A DNA stretch of 64,000 nucleotides from VRUE01 sp963717375 (GCA_963717375.1 OY970329.1:682001-746000), one strand, 5' to 3'; counted from the first letter of the stretch, positions 33,894 through 42,023 are shown. Numbers and translations: made by a program. The notes: generated by a model from the letters alone, not told the origin.

Positions 33894-34609
33894 TCGGCCC
33901 GCTCCAGACGGCCTTCGACCAGCGAGTAGCTGGCGTCGCACTCGATCACCCGATCCTCTCCCCTGGGAGAGCACCACAGAACCGTGGCGCCGCGGGCGGC
34001 GGCCTGAGCGCTCTGCTCGTTGAGCAGGGCGTAGCCCTCGTCGTCAAGTGAGTTGCGGGGCTCGTCGAGGAGCAGTGCCCGGGGTTCGTGCAGGAAGGCC
34101 ATCGCCAGCCGGATGCGCTGGCGCTGCCCCATCGACATCCGATCGACCCGGCGATCGGCGAACTCCTGCAGGCCGAAGCTCTGCAGCGCCCGGTCAACCA
34201 GCCCCTGGCGGCTGTCCCGCGGCACGTAGGCGAGCCGAGCCCAGTAGTCGAGCTGCTGGGTCACCCTCATTCGCGCCTGCAGGCTGCGGTCGCCGGCGGA
34301 GAGGAAGCCGATCTGGCGCTGATAGCGGCCGCCGCGCGCGTCGGAAGTAAGTGCGCCGATCCGCACGGTCCCACGCTGGGGCAGGAGGATGCCCGCGGCC
34401 AGCCTCAGGAGCGTGGTCTTGCCGACCCCGTTGCGGCCGCCGATCCAGGTCACCTCACCGGCCCCCAAAGTCAGGCTGACGTCCTCGAGGATGGGTGGCT
34501 TCGGGCCCTTCCAGCGATGGTGGAGGTTGGCGATCTCGAGCACAGCCTCACCCTGTTGGAAGGCCGTAGGCGAATCAGAAGCGGTCCCTGCTGAGGATGA
34601 CAAAGGCAT
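33890..34609 (-). CDS. ABC transporter ATPase of the lasso locus
   Basis: 239 aa. It has P-loop GGRNGVGKTT, Walker B RALLLDEPRNSLDD and a degenerate signature MSMGQRQRIRLAMAF in place of LSGGQ. The segment IGFLSAGDRSL takes the Q-loop position, with no obvious Gln. These deviations occur in drug/peptide exporter ATPases, but here they make activity worth checking. It is coupled to the permease and 15 bp after the second kinase gene. Confidence 0.9.
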   Translation of the reverse strand: MPLSSSAGTASDSPTAFQQGEAVLEIANLHHRWKGPKPPILEDVSLTLGAGEVTWIGGRNGVGKTTLLRLAAGILLPQRGTVRIGALTSDARGGRYQRQIGFLSAGDRSLQARMRVTQQLDYWARLAYVPRDSRQGLVDRALQSFGLQEFADRRVDRMSMGQRQRIRLAMAFLHEPRALLLDEPRNSLDDEGYALLNEQSAQAAARGATVLWCSPRGEDRVIECDASYSLVEGRLERAE

Positions 34610-34624
34610 TGGCGAGCCCCGAGG

Positions 34625-35539
34625 TTAACCGCGAGGGACCGAGGAAGCCTCGGACGAGGCCTCGATCGCCAGCGCGGCGAGCGCGGGCGGATCAGCGCTT
34701 AGATCCGCCTCCAGTCTCCAGATCGGAAGATTGGAAGCGATCGCAGCGGCCAGCTCGAAGCGGGCTCTCTCGCGATCCGGCGTTCGCGGGAAGTGCAGGA
34801 GCGAAGCGATCAGCGTGCCGAACGGATCACTGACCCGCCGCACGCCGGTCGTCCCCCCAGGGCGCCGGTCCAGCAGGATCAGAGCCACCAGCGGAATCGG
34901 CTCGCGATAGGTCGGCACCCCAACCCAGCTCTCCTCTCCGACGGTTGCGATCAACTCGCCCGGCAGCGGAGCGGTGCTCGTCGGCACGGTCATCACCGGC
35001 GCTCCCGGATGAGCGAGGAGAGGGTGGCCGGGGCCCGCATCGAGGACGACCACGTCATCCGACAAGAGCGGCAGGCCGGCTCGCAGCAGCGCGGCCAGCA
35101 GCGAGCTCTTGCCTCCCCCGGAGGCAGCGGCAATCGCGACCGCGCCTTTCTCGGTCGCCACCGCGCCCGCGTGCAGCGCCTCGTGACCGCGAAGCAGGGC
35201 GACGCTGAACAGCACCGAATCGAGGACGACCCTCCATTCGCTCGGCTCTGCCGTGCCGAAAGCACACCGCAATAGAGCCAGATCCGCCGACAGGTGATGG
35301 ATGGATCGCTCGCCGTGAAGAAAGCGGAAATCTCCATCCCTCCCCCGCTCCGCGACGAAAGGGTCACCGTCGATCTTGGCCTCCCAGCCAACCTCGACGC
35401 CACCCGACCAGGCATCCTCGATCTCTCGCCGATCGCTCCCGCGGACCGCGACGGATCCCACTCCGTCCGCCTCTGCCTGCCAAACCCCCGGCGGCAACTG
35501 CTCGAAATCGAGACTCAACCCAAATGCTCGCGCGACCAT
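34625..35539 (-). CDS. HprK-like kinase, lasso locus copy 2
   Basis: 304 aa. ALHAGAVATEKGAVAIAAAS leads into the P-loop ASGGGKSS (139-146), then GLPLLSDDVVVLD (SDD about 160-162). It is homologous in layout to the kinase at 31771-32751 but divergent in sequence. It is the first gene of the lasso operon. Two such kinases in one lasso locus are unusual; one may act on the peptide and the other on a different step. The start at 35539 fits the fold; there are 117 bp to tRNA-His. Confidence 0.82.
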   Translation of the reverse strand: MVARAFGLSLDFEQLPPGVWQAEADGVGSVAVRGSDRREIEDAWSGGVEVGWEAKIDGDPFVAERGRDGDFRFLHGERSIHHLSADLALLRCAFGTAEPSEWRVVLDSVLFSVALLRGHEALHAGAVATEKGAVAIAAASGGGKSSLLAALLRAGLPLLSDDVVVLDAGPGHPLLAHPGAPVMTVPTSTAPLPGELIATVGEESWVGVPTYREPIPLVALILLDRRPGGTTGVRRVSDPFGTLIASLLHFPRTPDRERARFELAAAIASNLPIWRLEADLSADPPALAALAIEASSEASSVPRG

Positions 35540-35626
35540 CGACGGAGTCTCGCGAATCCAAACTTCTTAGCGCGTTCGGCCCGAGCCTCCCCAACGCCTG
35601 GCGACTGTCCAAACGTTCGTCAGTTC

Positions 35627-35632
35627 AAAAAA
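35627..35632 (-). terminator. U-run after tRNA-His
   Basis: Six consecutive T on the minus strand, 25-30 nt after the tRNA-His 3' end, preceded by a short CCTG/CAGG stem. It may end the tRNA transcript, which would leave the lasso operon with its own promoter in the remaining roughly 90 bp. Confidence 0.35.
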
Positions 35633-35656
35633 GACCTGATCCTGCAGGGCTTTTAG

Positions 35657-35729
35657 GGTGGCTGACCGGATTCGAACCGGCGACCGCCTGGACCACAACC
35701 AGGAGCTCTACCAACTGAGCTACAGCCAC
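35657..35729 (-). tRNA. tRNA-His (GTG)
   Basis: A full cloverleaf: acceptor GTGGCTG pairs with CAGCCAC; anticodon stem CCTGG/CCAGG with loop TTGTGGT, anticodon GTG; T-loop GGTTCGAATCC. Discriminator is C73, and the base before position 1 is G (35730), giving the extra G-1:C73 pair of histidine tRNAs. CCA is not encoded. Confidence 0.97.
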
Positions 35730-35772
35730 CACGCGGCTTCCAATCTAGCGGGCTGGGGCGGCTGCGGAGGAG

Positions 35773-36501
35773 TCAGCCTTGCGGTCGATTTGCTTCTGCC
35801 AGGGCGGCAAAGGCCTTCAGGCCGGGGGTTGTGCGCTCGATCAGCTCTGGCTCTGCTGCTTCGGCTTCCTCTGGCAGGGCGTGGACTCCCTGGTCACCAA
35901 GTGCCCTGCTCGCTTCCCGGACCATCTCGGGCACGGCTAGCCATGCCTCCAGTAGGGCGAAATCGGCCTCGGGGTGGAAGAGGACGCCCCAGGCGTTGCC
36001 GTGGCGGAAGGCCTGGCGCTCGGTCTGCTCGGAACGTGCGAGGGGCTTGGCTCCGTCGGGCAGGTCGAAGACTTCGCCGTGCCAGTGCAGGACGGTCGTG
36101 CTCGGCGCGAGGGCGCCGAGGATCGGGTCGTCCGGATCGAGGATCTCCACCGACTTCCAGCCAATCTCCTGCTCCTCCCCCGGCCTCACCTCCGCCCCGA
36201 GCGCGCGAGCCAGCAACTGCGCGCCGAGGCAGATCCCAAGCACCGGCATCTCGCGGCGCACCGCCTCGGCCAGCCACTCGCGCTCGGTCGCGAGCTCGGG
36301 ATGGCGGTCGGTTTCGTCGACTCCCATCGGACCGCCCATCACCACGGCGCCCGCGACCTCGTCGTGATCGGGCAGTGCCTGGCCCGCCAGCGGTTTGACC
36401 GTGTGCACGTCGAGCCCACCGCAAGCGTCGAGGATCCGGTGCGGCGTCTCCCACGGCACATGCTGGATCGCGAGCAGGGTTGGACGGTCGTCCGCGTTCA
36501 T
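35773..36501 (-). CDS. Class I glutamine amidotransferase domain protein
   Basis: 242 aa. VLGICLGAQLLARALG carries the nucleophile Cys91, and WGVLFHPEAD the His176/Glu178 pair; VVMGGPMGVDE forms the oxyanion region. This is the stand-alone GMP-synthase-like amidotransferase family, often annotated as glutamine amidotransferase with no known acceptor. An ammonia-accepting partner gene is not adjacent. The start at 36501 gives normal length. Confidence 0.9.
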   Translation of the reverse strand: MNADDRPTLLAIQHVPWETPHRILDACGGLDVHTVKPLAGQALPDHDEVAGAVVMGGPMGVDETDRHPELATEREWLAEAVRREMPVLGICLGAQLLARALGAEVRPGEEQEIGWKSVEILDPDDPILGALAPSTTVLHWHGEVFDLPDGAKPLARSEQTERQAFRHGNAWGVLFHPEADFALLEAWLAVPEMVREASRALGDQGVHALPEEAEAAEPELIERTTPGLKAFAALAEANRPQG

Positions 36502-36535
36502 TGCGCCTCAGGCTAGCCGCGCTACGGTTCGCGGG

Positions 36536-36784
36536 ATGCGCAGGCCAAGCATTGCCACCTTCCGACCCGAGGCTCGGCCGGCGGCCATCACCGGGATGCA
36601 GGCCCGGGGAGCCGTCGCCGTCGGAGCGCTCGCCCTGGGCGCGACCGCGGCCGGAGCCTTCGCCATCGGGCGGCTGAGTGTCGGCCGCCTCTCGATCGGC
36701 AAGGCCAACGTCGGCAAGCTGCACGTCGGCGAACTGGAGATCGACAGCCTCCGCGTCCGCGACCGCACCGATGCCGATGCGTAG
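36536..36784 (+). CDS. Small glycine-rich pentapeptide-like repeat protein
   Basis: 82 aa. After a polar N-terminus, residues 24-75 repeat in fives around Gly: ALGATAAGAFAIGRLSVGRL, then SIGKANVGKLHVGELEIDSL. This resembles pentapeptide-repeat or short beta-solenoid proteins whose first part is hydrophobic enough to enter a membrane. Function unknown. The ATG lies 34 bp after the divergent amidotransferase start and 36 bp before the next gene. Confidence 0.6.
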   Translation: MRRPSIATFRPEARPAAITGMQARGAVAVGALALGATAAGAFAIGRLSVGRLSIGKANVGKLHVGELEIDSLRVRDRTDADA

Positions 36785-36820
36785 CCGACATTGACCACAC
36801 TGGAGGGGGGTCAAAGTCCG

Positions 36821-37813
36821 ATGCGCTGGCTCGCCGCCGCAGTGGCCGCCGCGGCTTTGGTCGTCGCGGTGACAATCGGGGTCACCTCCGCCGGCGCGGT
36901 CGGCCCCTACCCCGACCTCGGCAGCTGCCCGGTCTTCCCTGACCCACCCGCCGGCCTCCCCGCCAACGCCGCGTCCCTCCCCAACGAGGCCGCCTGGAAC
37001 CAAGACATCTCGAAGGCGCCCGTCGCCGCCAACTCCGCCGCGACGATCGCCTACATCAACGCCCACGGCGGCAACCTCCTCCACCCCGACTTCGGCTCGC
37101 CGCGCGAATACGGCTTCCCCTACGCGGTCGTCGGCGCCGACCAGCCCAAGCTACCGATCCACTACACCGCCTACGGCGGCGAGAGCGACCCCGGCCCCTT
37201 CCCGGTCCCCGCCAACGCCCCGGTCGAGGGCGGCAAGGGCAGCGACGGCGACCGCCACGTGCTCACCGTCGACCGCTCCAGCTGCACCCTCTACGAGCTC
37301 TACCGCGCCTTCCCCGTGCACAGCGGCGGCGCCCGCTGGAACGCCGACTCGGGCACCCGCTGGGACCTGCGCTCCACCGACCTGCGTCCCGACTCCTGGA
37401 CCTCGGCCGACGCCGCCGGCCTGCCGATCTTCCCCGGCCTGATCCGCTACGACGAGGTCGCCGCGGGCCACCTCGAACACGCGATCCGGGTCACCTTCGA
37501 CAGCACCCGCAACGCCTGGGTCCACCCCGCCTCGCACTGCGCCGGCGACACCTCCGACCCAAACGCGCCGGCGATGGGGACGCGGCTGCGACTGAAGGCC
37601 GGCTACGGACTCGGCGGCTTCAGCGGCGGCGCCCGCGTGATCGCCGAAGCGATGAAGCACTACGGGATGATCGTCGCCGACAACGGCTCCAACTGGTACT
37701 TCAGCGGCAGCAGCGACCGCCGCTGGGACGACGAAAACCTCAACCAGCTGAAGCGAATCCCTGGCAGCGCCTTCCAAGTCGTGCGCAGCGCCGCCCGCGC
37801 CCACGTCTGCTGA
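36821..37813 (+). CDS. Secreted protein of unknown function
   Basis: 330 aa. A signal peptide (MRWLAAAVAAAALVVAVTIG) is cleaved near TSAGAV. Motifs NADSGTRWDL, GLPIFPGLIRYDEVAAG, HLEHAIRVT and RLRLKAGYGL recur in a family of actinobacterial secreted proteins that I recognise by pattern but cannot name a function for. GGAGGGG lies about 11 nt before the ATG at 36821, supporting this start. Codon use is strongly C-ending, suggesting a resident gene. Confidence 0.8.
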   Translation: MRWLAAAVAAAALVVAVTIGVTSAGAVGPYPDLGSCPVFPDPPAGLPANAASLPNEAAWNQDISKAPVAANSAATIAYINAHGGNLLHPDFGSPREYGFPYAVVGADQPKLPIHYTAYGGESDPGPFPVPANAPVEGGKGSDGDRHVLTVDRSSCTLYELYRAFPVHSGGARWNADSGTRWDLRSTDLRPDSWTSADAAGLPIFPGLIRYDEVAAGHLEHAIRVTFDSTRNAWVHPASHCAGDTSDPNAPAMGTRLRLKAGYGLGGFSGGARVIAEAMKHYGMIVADNGSNWYFSGSSDRRWDDENLNQLKRIPGSAFQVVRSAARAHVC

Positions 37814-37814
37814 C

Positions 37815-38720
37815 TCACTCCCCCCGCTCTTCCTCCTCGAGCGCCCGCCGCAGGCTCTCGTCGAACGACTCCGAAACGACGCCGAACGGCTCGGCGCCAG
37901 AGGGGTCGGTGACCACTGTCTCCGTGGTCAGGCCCTCGACCAGCGGCCGCGCCACCTTGGTGTCCACCGGCGTCACCAGGCCGAGCCAGAGCGACGAGAG
38001 CCAGGGCGTGATGAAGGGGACCGGGACCCGGACCGGTTCGCGCTTGCCCATCGCGACCGCCATCCGGTCGAGCATCGCGTCGTAGGAGAGCACCTCCGGG
38101 CCGCCGATCTGCACCTCTCGCCCGGCGGACTCGGCGACCTCGGGCGCCCGCCGCAGGTACTCGATCGTTGCGTCGATGCCGATCGGCTGGGTCAGCGTCC
38201 GCAGCCAGCTCGGGGTGATCATCACCGGCAGCCGCCCGACCAAGTAGCGCAGAGTGCGAAAGGACTCGCTGCCGACGCCAACCACCATCGCCGCCCGGAA
38301 GTAGGTGAGCGGCGGGCCGTAGGCCCGGAGGACCTGCGCCACCTCGTGGCGGCTGCGCAGGTGCTCGGAGACGCTCTCGTCGCCGAGCCCACCGAGGTAG
38401 ATCACCCGCCCGACGCCCTCGCGCTTCGCCATCTGGGCGAAGTTGCGCGCGCCCTGACGCTCGCGCTCGGCGAACCCACCGCCGCTGGCCATCGCGTGGA
38501 CGAGGAAGTAGGCGACGTCGATGCCCTTGCCGGCGCCGGCAAGCGTCGACGCGTCGGTGACGTCGCCGACGTGCAGGGTGGCGCCTGAGGCCTCCAGCTC
38601 ACCGGCCCTGGCCGGGTCGCGCACCAGGCAGCGAACATCGGCCCCGCCTTCCCTCAGCGATGCGGTCAAGCGACTCCCGATGAAGCCGGTCGCTCCAGCG
38701 ATCAGCGCGTTGGTGGCGAT
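37815..38720 (-). CDS. NAD(P)-binding (NmrA/SDR-like) protein with apparent ATC start
   Basis: About 301 aa. The Rossmann motif ALIAGATGFIGSRL lies upstream of the first standard start codon (TTG at 38669), so that start would remove the cofactor loop. In frame upstream there is no ATG, GTG or TTG; the codon that gives a normal N-terminus is ATC at 38720-38718, reading (I/M)ATNALIAGATGFIG. Later motifs DVRCLVRDPARAGEL, GDVTDASTL, VAYFLVHAM and RVIYLGGLGD are typical of atypical SDRs related to NmrA and complex-I NDUFA9-type proteins. It starts 8 bp after the upstream stop. Confidence 0.8.
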   Translation of the reverse strand: MATNALIAGATGFIGSRLTASLREGGADVRCLVRDPARAGELEASGATLHVGDVTDASTLAGAGKGIDVAYFLVHAMASGGGFAERERQGARNFAQMAKREGVGRVIYLGGLGDESVSEHLRSRHEVAQVLRAYGPPLTYFRAAMVVGVGSESFRTLRYLVGRLPVMITPSWLRTLTQPIGIDATIEYLRRAPEVAESAGREVQIGGPEVLSYDAMLDRMAVAMGKREPVRVPVPFITPWLSSLWLGLVTPVDTKVARPLVEGLTTETVVTDPSGAEPFGVVSESFDESLRRALEEEERGE

Positions 38721-38728
38721 AGACCAGG

Positions 38729-39355
38729 CTAGTCCCCGGCCCGCTCGGCCCCGAAACCGTTGCCGCCCAGCTGCACCTGGCGAAAGCCGGCCACGAGCCG
38801 CGACCGCAGTTCGGCCGCCGCCGCATCGAGGCCGTCCTCATCGTCGCCCCCAACCAGCACCACCTCGGTCGCGGGAAAGCTCTGCAGCTGATCTTCGGTC
38901 GCCTGGACGATGTCCTCGTCGCCGACCCGTGCCTCGGCCGCGATCCCGGCCTTGGCCAGGGCGGCCACGGTCACGACCAGGCGCTCCTGCGCCGTGTGCC
39001 GGGCGGACTCGACGTCGGAGGCCCAGCGATCGAGGAACCCGATCCGGGCCGGCACCAACACCAGCACGTCGGGACCCTCTTCCGGGCTCGCCAGGTCGGC
39101 CGCCGCAGCGACCTGCCCGACGTCGGCGGGGTCCTCCACCGCCGTCGCCGCGACGATCAAAACGTGGCGCCCGCCGTCATCGGCCGGCGCCGAGGCGATC
39201 GGTCCGCGCGGCTTCTGGCTGACCGCAACCACCACGAGCACGAGCACAGCAAGCGCCCCGAGGCCGAGACCCACTCCCCCGCCTCCGACGAAGAAGCCGG
39301 CGACGATCGGGACCGCGATCGCCGTGACGATCAGAGGAAGCTTCCACGGAGCCAT
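38729..39355 (-). CDS. Membrane protein with UspA-like soluble domain
   Basis: 208 aa. Two adjacent hydrophobic helices (about residues 5-45) precede a soluble domain: GRHVLIVAATAVEDPADVGQ, DVLVLVPARIGFLDRW and ATEVVLVGGDDEDG. The alternation of strands and the final VVLVGG resemble universal-stress/nucleotide-binding folds. A role in stress signalling is only an inference. It is upstream of the NAD(P)-binding gene on the same strand. Confidence 0.7.
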   Translation of the reverse strand: MAPWKLPLIVTAIAVPIVAGFFVGGGGVGLGLGALAVLVLVVVAVSQKPRGPIASAPADDGGRHVLIVAATAVEDPADVGQVAAAADLASPEEGPDVLVLVPARIGFLDRWASDVESARHTAQERLVVTVAALAKAGIAAEARVGDEDIVQATEDQLQSFPATEVVLVGGDDEDGLDAAAAELRSRLVAGFRQVQLGGNGFGAERAGD

Positions 39356-39419
39356 CAGGCAAGGCTGACAGCTGCCCCGGAACGGGCGCCGGAGGTCAAG
39401 GCTCCGACGCCCGCCCGGG

Positions 39420-39554
39420 CTAGACGCGCCTCGAGCTGAGGCGCGGCAGCAACAGCATCGCCAGTCCGATCAGGATGACGATGATTCCCAGGATGTAGTT
39501 GACGAGAATCGCCAGGACAATTCCTATGATTACCAGCAGTATTGATAGCTCCAT
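39420..39554 (-). CDS. Small membrane protein (44 aa)
   Basis: MELSILLVIIGIVLAILVNY and on to LPRLSSRRV: two hydrophobic stretches and a basic tail. Small proteins of this look are common in actinobacteria. The ATG at 39554 starts the hydrophobic part; the longer in-frame extension is polar and unconvincing. Confidence 0.65.
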   Translation of the reverse strand: MELSILLVIIGIVLAILVNYILGIIVILIGLAMLLLPRLSSRRV

Positions 39555-39609
39555 GGCACCCGATGTACCCGACGGTTGAAACCGCCAAACCGTGTGAGAC
39601 TGAGGCCGA

Positions 39610-39726
39610 ATGACATGGGCGCTCCTACTCCGCCACGGCGAGTCGATCTCCAACGCCGATCCGAAAGCAGTCGCCCTGCCGAATCAGATCGGCGACCGGC
39701 TCAGCGAGCGGGACGGCAGCAAGCGC
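39610..39726 (+). pseudogene. Histidine-phosphatase N-terminal remnant
   Basis: About 39 codons from an ATG: MTWALLLRHGESISNADP, then GDRLSERDGS. RHG is the phosphohistidine loop of phosphoglycerate-mutase-like phosphatases, and the second segment matches their usual 'D-x-LSERG' turn. After that the frame loses all similarity and runs into the GFA gene. The rest of the domain (including the second catalytic His) is absent. Confidence 0.6.
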
Positions 39727-39760
39727 GTCCTTCGCACCCACTGGACGCTAGGCTGCGCCA

Positions 39761-40207
39761 ATGCCAGATCCAACGCTGCCGCTTACCGGAGGATGCATGT
39801 GCGGCGGCGTCCGCTTCGAGGTTTCCGAGCCTCTGCTCGGTGCCCTCTTCTGCCACTGCAAGCGCTGCCAGCGACGCACCGGAACGGGAGTGTCAACGAC
39901 GGCTCTGACCGCGCCCGGTTCCTACCGAACCGTCTCCGGCGAAGACCTGATTCGCTCGTGGGACCCCGGCGACGGCGGGTACGTCAAGGTCTTCTGCTCT
40001 AAATGCGGCGGCCAGTTGTTCACCCACCACCCCGACAATCCTGAACTGCTCGCCATACGCATGGGCGCCCTTGACGGAGACCCCGGCATCCGCCCGAGTG
40101 CACACCAGTTCACGGACTACGCTGCGCCATGGGCGCCGGTCCCGGATGACGGCTTGCCGAGGTTTCCAGAGCGGATCCATCCAGGCGCCTCGTCGCCAGA
40201 TTCCTAG
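39761..40207 (+). CDS. GFA/CENP-V family zinc protein
   Basis: 148 aa. It has GGCMCGGVRFEV, FCHCKRCQRRTGTGVS and VFCSKCGGQLFTHH, the full Cys set for the two structural zincs of the glutathione-dependent formaldehyde-activating fold. Substrate is unknown; most family members are not proven to act on formaldehyde. The ATG at 39761 lies inside the frame of the phosphatase remnant. Confidence 0.9.
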   Translation: MPDPTLPLTGGCMCGGVRFEVSEPLLGALFCHCKRCQRRTGTGVSTTALTAPGSYRTVSGEDLIRSWDPGDGGYVKVFCSKCGGQLFTHHPDNPELLAIRMGALDGDPGIRPSAHQFTDYAAPWAPVPDDGLPRFPERIHPGASSPDS

Positions 40208-40228
40208 AGTTAGTCGGCTGGCGAGGGG

Positions 40229-41059
40229 TCACTCACGCCAGTCGACTTCAAAGTGCCCGATTGGCTCGTCGAAGCCCTTCGCGGTAAGGGGTCCCGCGTC
40301 GGAGAACCGGATTCCCTTTCCGCGGCAGAGGTCGTGCACCCCGGATGAGACGACAATGCAATCTGGCTGTGCGCATGCGCACAGCCGCGCGGCCTGCTGC
40401 ACAGCCGCTCCGAAAAGATCGTCTTGCTCGGTTACGGGCTCTCCCGCGGCCACCCCGATGCGCACCCGCAGTCCCGACTGCCCACCGGCATTGAGCTCTC
40501 CAAGCGCCCGCTGGATTTGCATCGCCGCGCCGACCGCTTGGGACGCCGCGTCGAACGCCGCCATGATCCCATCCCCAGTGTGCTTGACTTCGCTGCCGCC
40601 GAACTGCGCCAAGCCAGAGCGCACTATCGAGTCGTGTTGGCGAATTAGCTGCATGGCGTCCCGATCGCCCAATTGTTGGGTAAGACGAGTGGAGTCGACC
40701 ATGTCGGTGAAGAGGATCGCTCGGAAGGCGCTTTCTACGTAGGGCTCGCCCGGGGGGTGAGTATTGAGCCGTCCAAAGAACCCTCGAATGCTCGCCTCCT
40801 CGACCTCGACCACATTCAGCGGAAGCAACCCGTGCGAGGCCCTGTGAGCTGCCTCGACGGACTCCTTGTCGGGACCCTCGACGAGGCAAAATCCGCTGCC
40901 GGCCTCTTCTTCGAACCAGTAGGTGATGAAGCGCACGCCAAACCTCTCTTGCACCTCGAGATCATGCAGGTGAGCGGTTGCGAGATCGGCAGCCGTCGCA
41001 CCCGGAAGGTCGTGACGATCCATGTAAAGCGGCATCGGGATCGAACTGTACTCCGCCAC
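40229..41059 (-). CDS. DUF4242 domain fused to class III nucleotide cyclase
   Basis: 276 aa. Residues 1-95 match DUF4242 (PMPLYMDRHDLPG, FGVRFITYWFEEEAGSGFCL, VEGPDKESVEAAHRASHGLL). Residues 112-270 are a cyclase homology domain: AILFTDMVDSTRLTQQLGDR with metal Asp119, VKHTGDGIMAAFD with Asp163, and GAAVQQAARLCA, where the usual Asn of the NxAAR motif is Gln and Arg225 is kept. It may make cAMP in response to whatever DUF4242 binds. The gene stands alone; ATG at 41059. Confidence 0.88.
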   Translation of the reverse strand: MAEYSSIPMPLYMDRHDLPGATAADLATAHLHDLEVQERFGVRFITYWFEEEAGSGFCLVEGPDKESVEAAHRASHGLLPLNVVEVEEASIRGFFGRLNTHPPGEPYVESAFRAILFTDMVDSTRLTQQLGDRDAMQLIRQHDSIVRSGLAQFGGSEVKHTGDGIMAAFDAASQAVGAAMQIQRALGELNAGGQSGLRVRIGVAAGEPVTEQDDLFGAAVQQAARLCACAQPDCIVVSSGVHDLCRGKGIRFSDAGPLTAKGFDEPIGHFEVDWRE

Positions 41060-41174
41060 GGCGCACGTATAGAACGAATGAAGGATGGAGCGCAGTGATT
41101 ACCATTTGCCAGCCTGCGGTCCGCTGAAACTCAGAGGGCTCCTTGATATGGGAGTGACTATCCGCAGGCCCTGA

Positions 41175-42023
41175 TCAGCCGCGAGTGCCGCCGCCGCTTC
41201 CGTCGGGTGACCAGCCGGGCCCGCGGAAGACGTATCCGAAGCGATCGCGCCAGCTCTTCGCGCCGCGCACGTCGCGCGCCATGTCGGCGAACTCGTGGAA
41301 GGCGACCCGAGTCGGCCGGAAGCTGCGGATGTTCTTCGTCAGCCCGTAGCGGGGCCGCTCGGTTTCGCCCTGGAAGGTGCCGAAGATGCGGTCCCAGATG
41401 ATCAGGATGCCGCCGTAGTTGCGGTCGAGGTAGACCTCGTTGGCACCGTGGTGGACGCGGTGGTGCGAGGGCGTGTTGAAGACGAACTCGAGCGGCGCCG
41501 GCAGCTTTTTGACCCGCTCGGTGTGGATCCAGAACTGGTAGATCAGCGAAATCGAGAGCTGCAGCAGGATCATCCAGGGCGCGAAGCCGAGCAGTGCCAG
41601 CGGCGCCCAGAACGGCAGCGCCGTCATCGGCGTCCAGGTCTGGCGCAGCGCGGTCGAGAGGTTGTAGTGCTCGGAGGAGTGATGGACGACGTGACTGGCC
41701 CAGAAGACCCGCACCTCGTGGTGGATGCGGTGGAACCAGTAGTAGGCGAAGTCGTCGGCGAAGAAGAGCAGCACATAGGTCCACCACTCATCTGCAGGCA
41801 CCCGCAGCGGCGTCAGCTCATACAGCCCGGCGTAGATGAGAAGAACGACCAGCTTCCAGACCGCGTTGATGACGACGTTGCCGCCGCCCATCGTCAGGCT
41901 GGTGCGCGTGTCGCGCGCCTCGTAGCCGACGAGATCGTCGTCGCGCAGGTACCTGAACGAGAGCAGCTCCATCACGAGCAGCAGCACGAACGCCGGGATC
42001 GCGTAGTAGAGAACCTCGGCCAC
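41175..42023 (-). CDS. Fatty acid hydroxylase / sterol desaturase family protein
   Basis: 282 aa with about four to five membrane helices. The three histidine boxes are intact: WFHRIHHEVR, SHVVHHSSEHYN and HHRVHHG, plus NYGGILIIWDRIFGTF, typical of the C-5 sterol desaturase/alkylglycerol monooxygenase branch. It is a membrane di-iron oxygenase acting on a lipid; substrate unknown. A possible 30-aa membrane peptide lies 16 bp upstream on the same strand. Confidence 0.9.
   Translation of the reverse strand: MAEVLYYAIPAFVLLLVMELLSFRYLRDDDLVGYEARDTRTSLTMGGGNVVINAVWKLVVLLIYAGLYELTPLRVPADEWWTYVLLFFADDFAYYWFHRIHHEVRVFWASHVVHHSSEHYNLSTALRQTWTPMTALPFWAPLALLGFAPWMILLQLSISLIYQFWIHTERVKKLPAPLEFVFNTPSHHRVHHGANEVYLDRNYGGILIIWDRIFGTFQGETERPRYGLTKNIRSFRPTRVAFHEFADMARDVRGAKSWRDRFGYVFRGPGWSPDGSGGGTRG

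Noticed and set aside
35657..35729. tRNA-His as attachment site of an island carrying the lasso locus
   Set aside because: No integrase is visible, and I found no repeat of the tRNA 3' end near the other border of the locus. Composition matches the surroundings.
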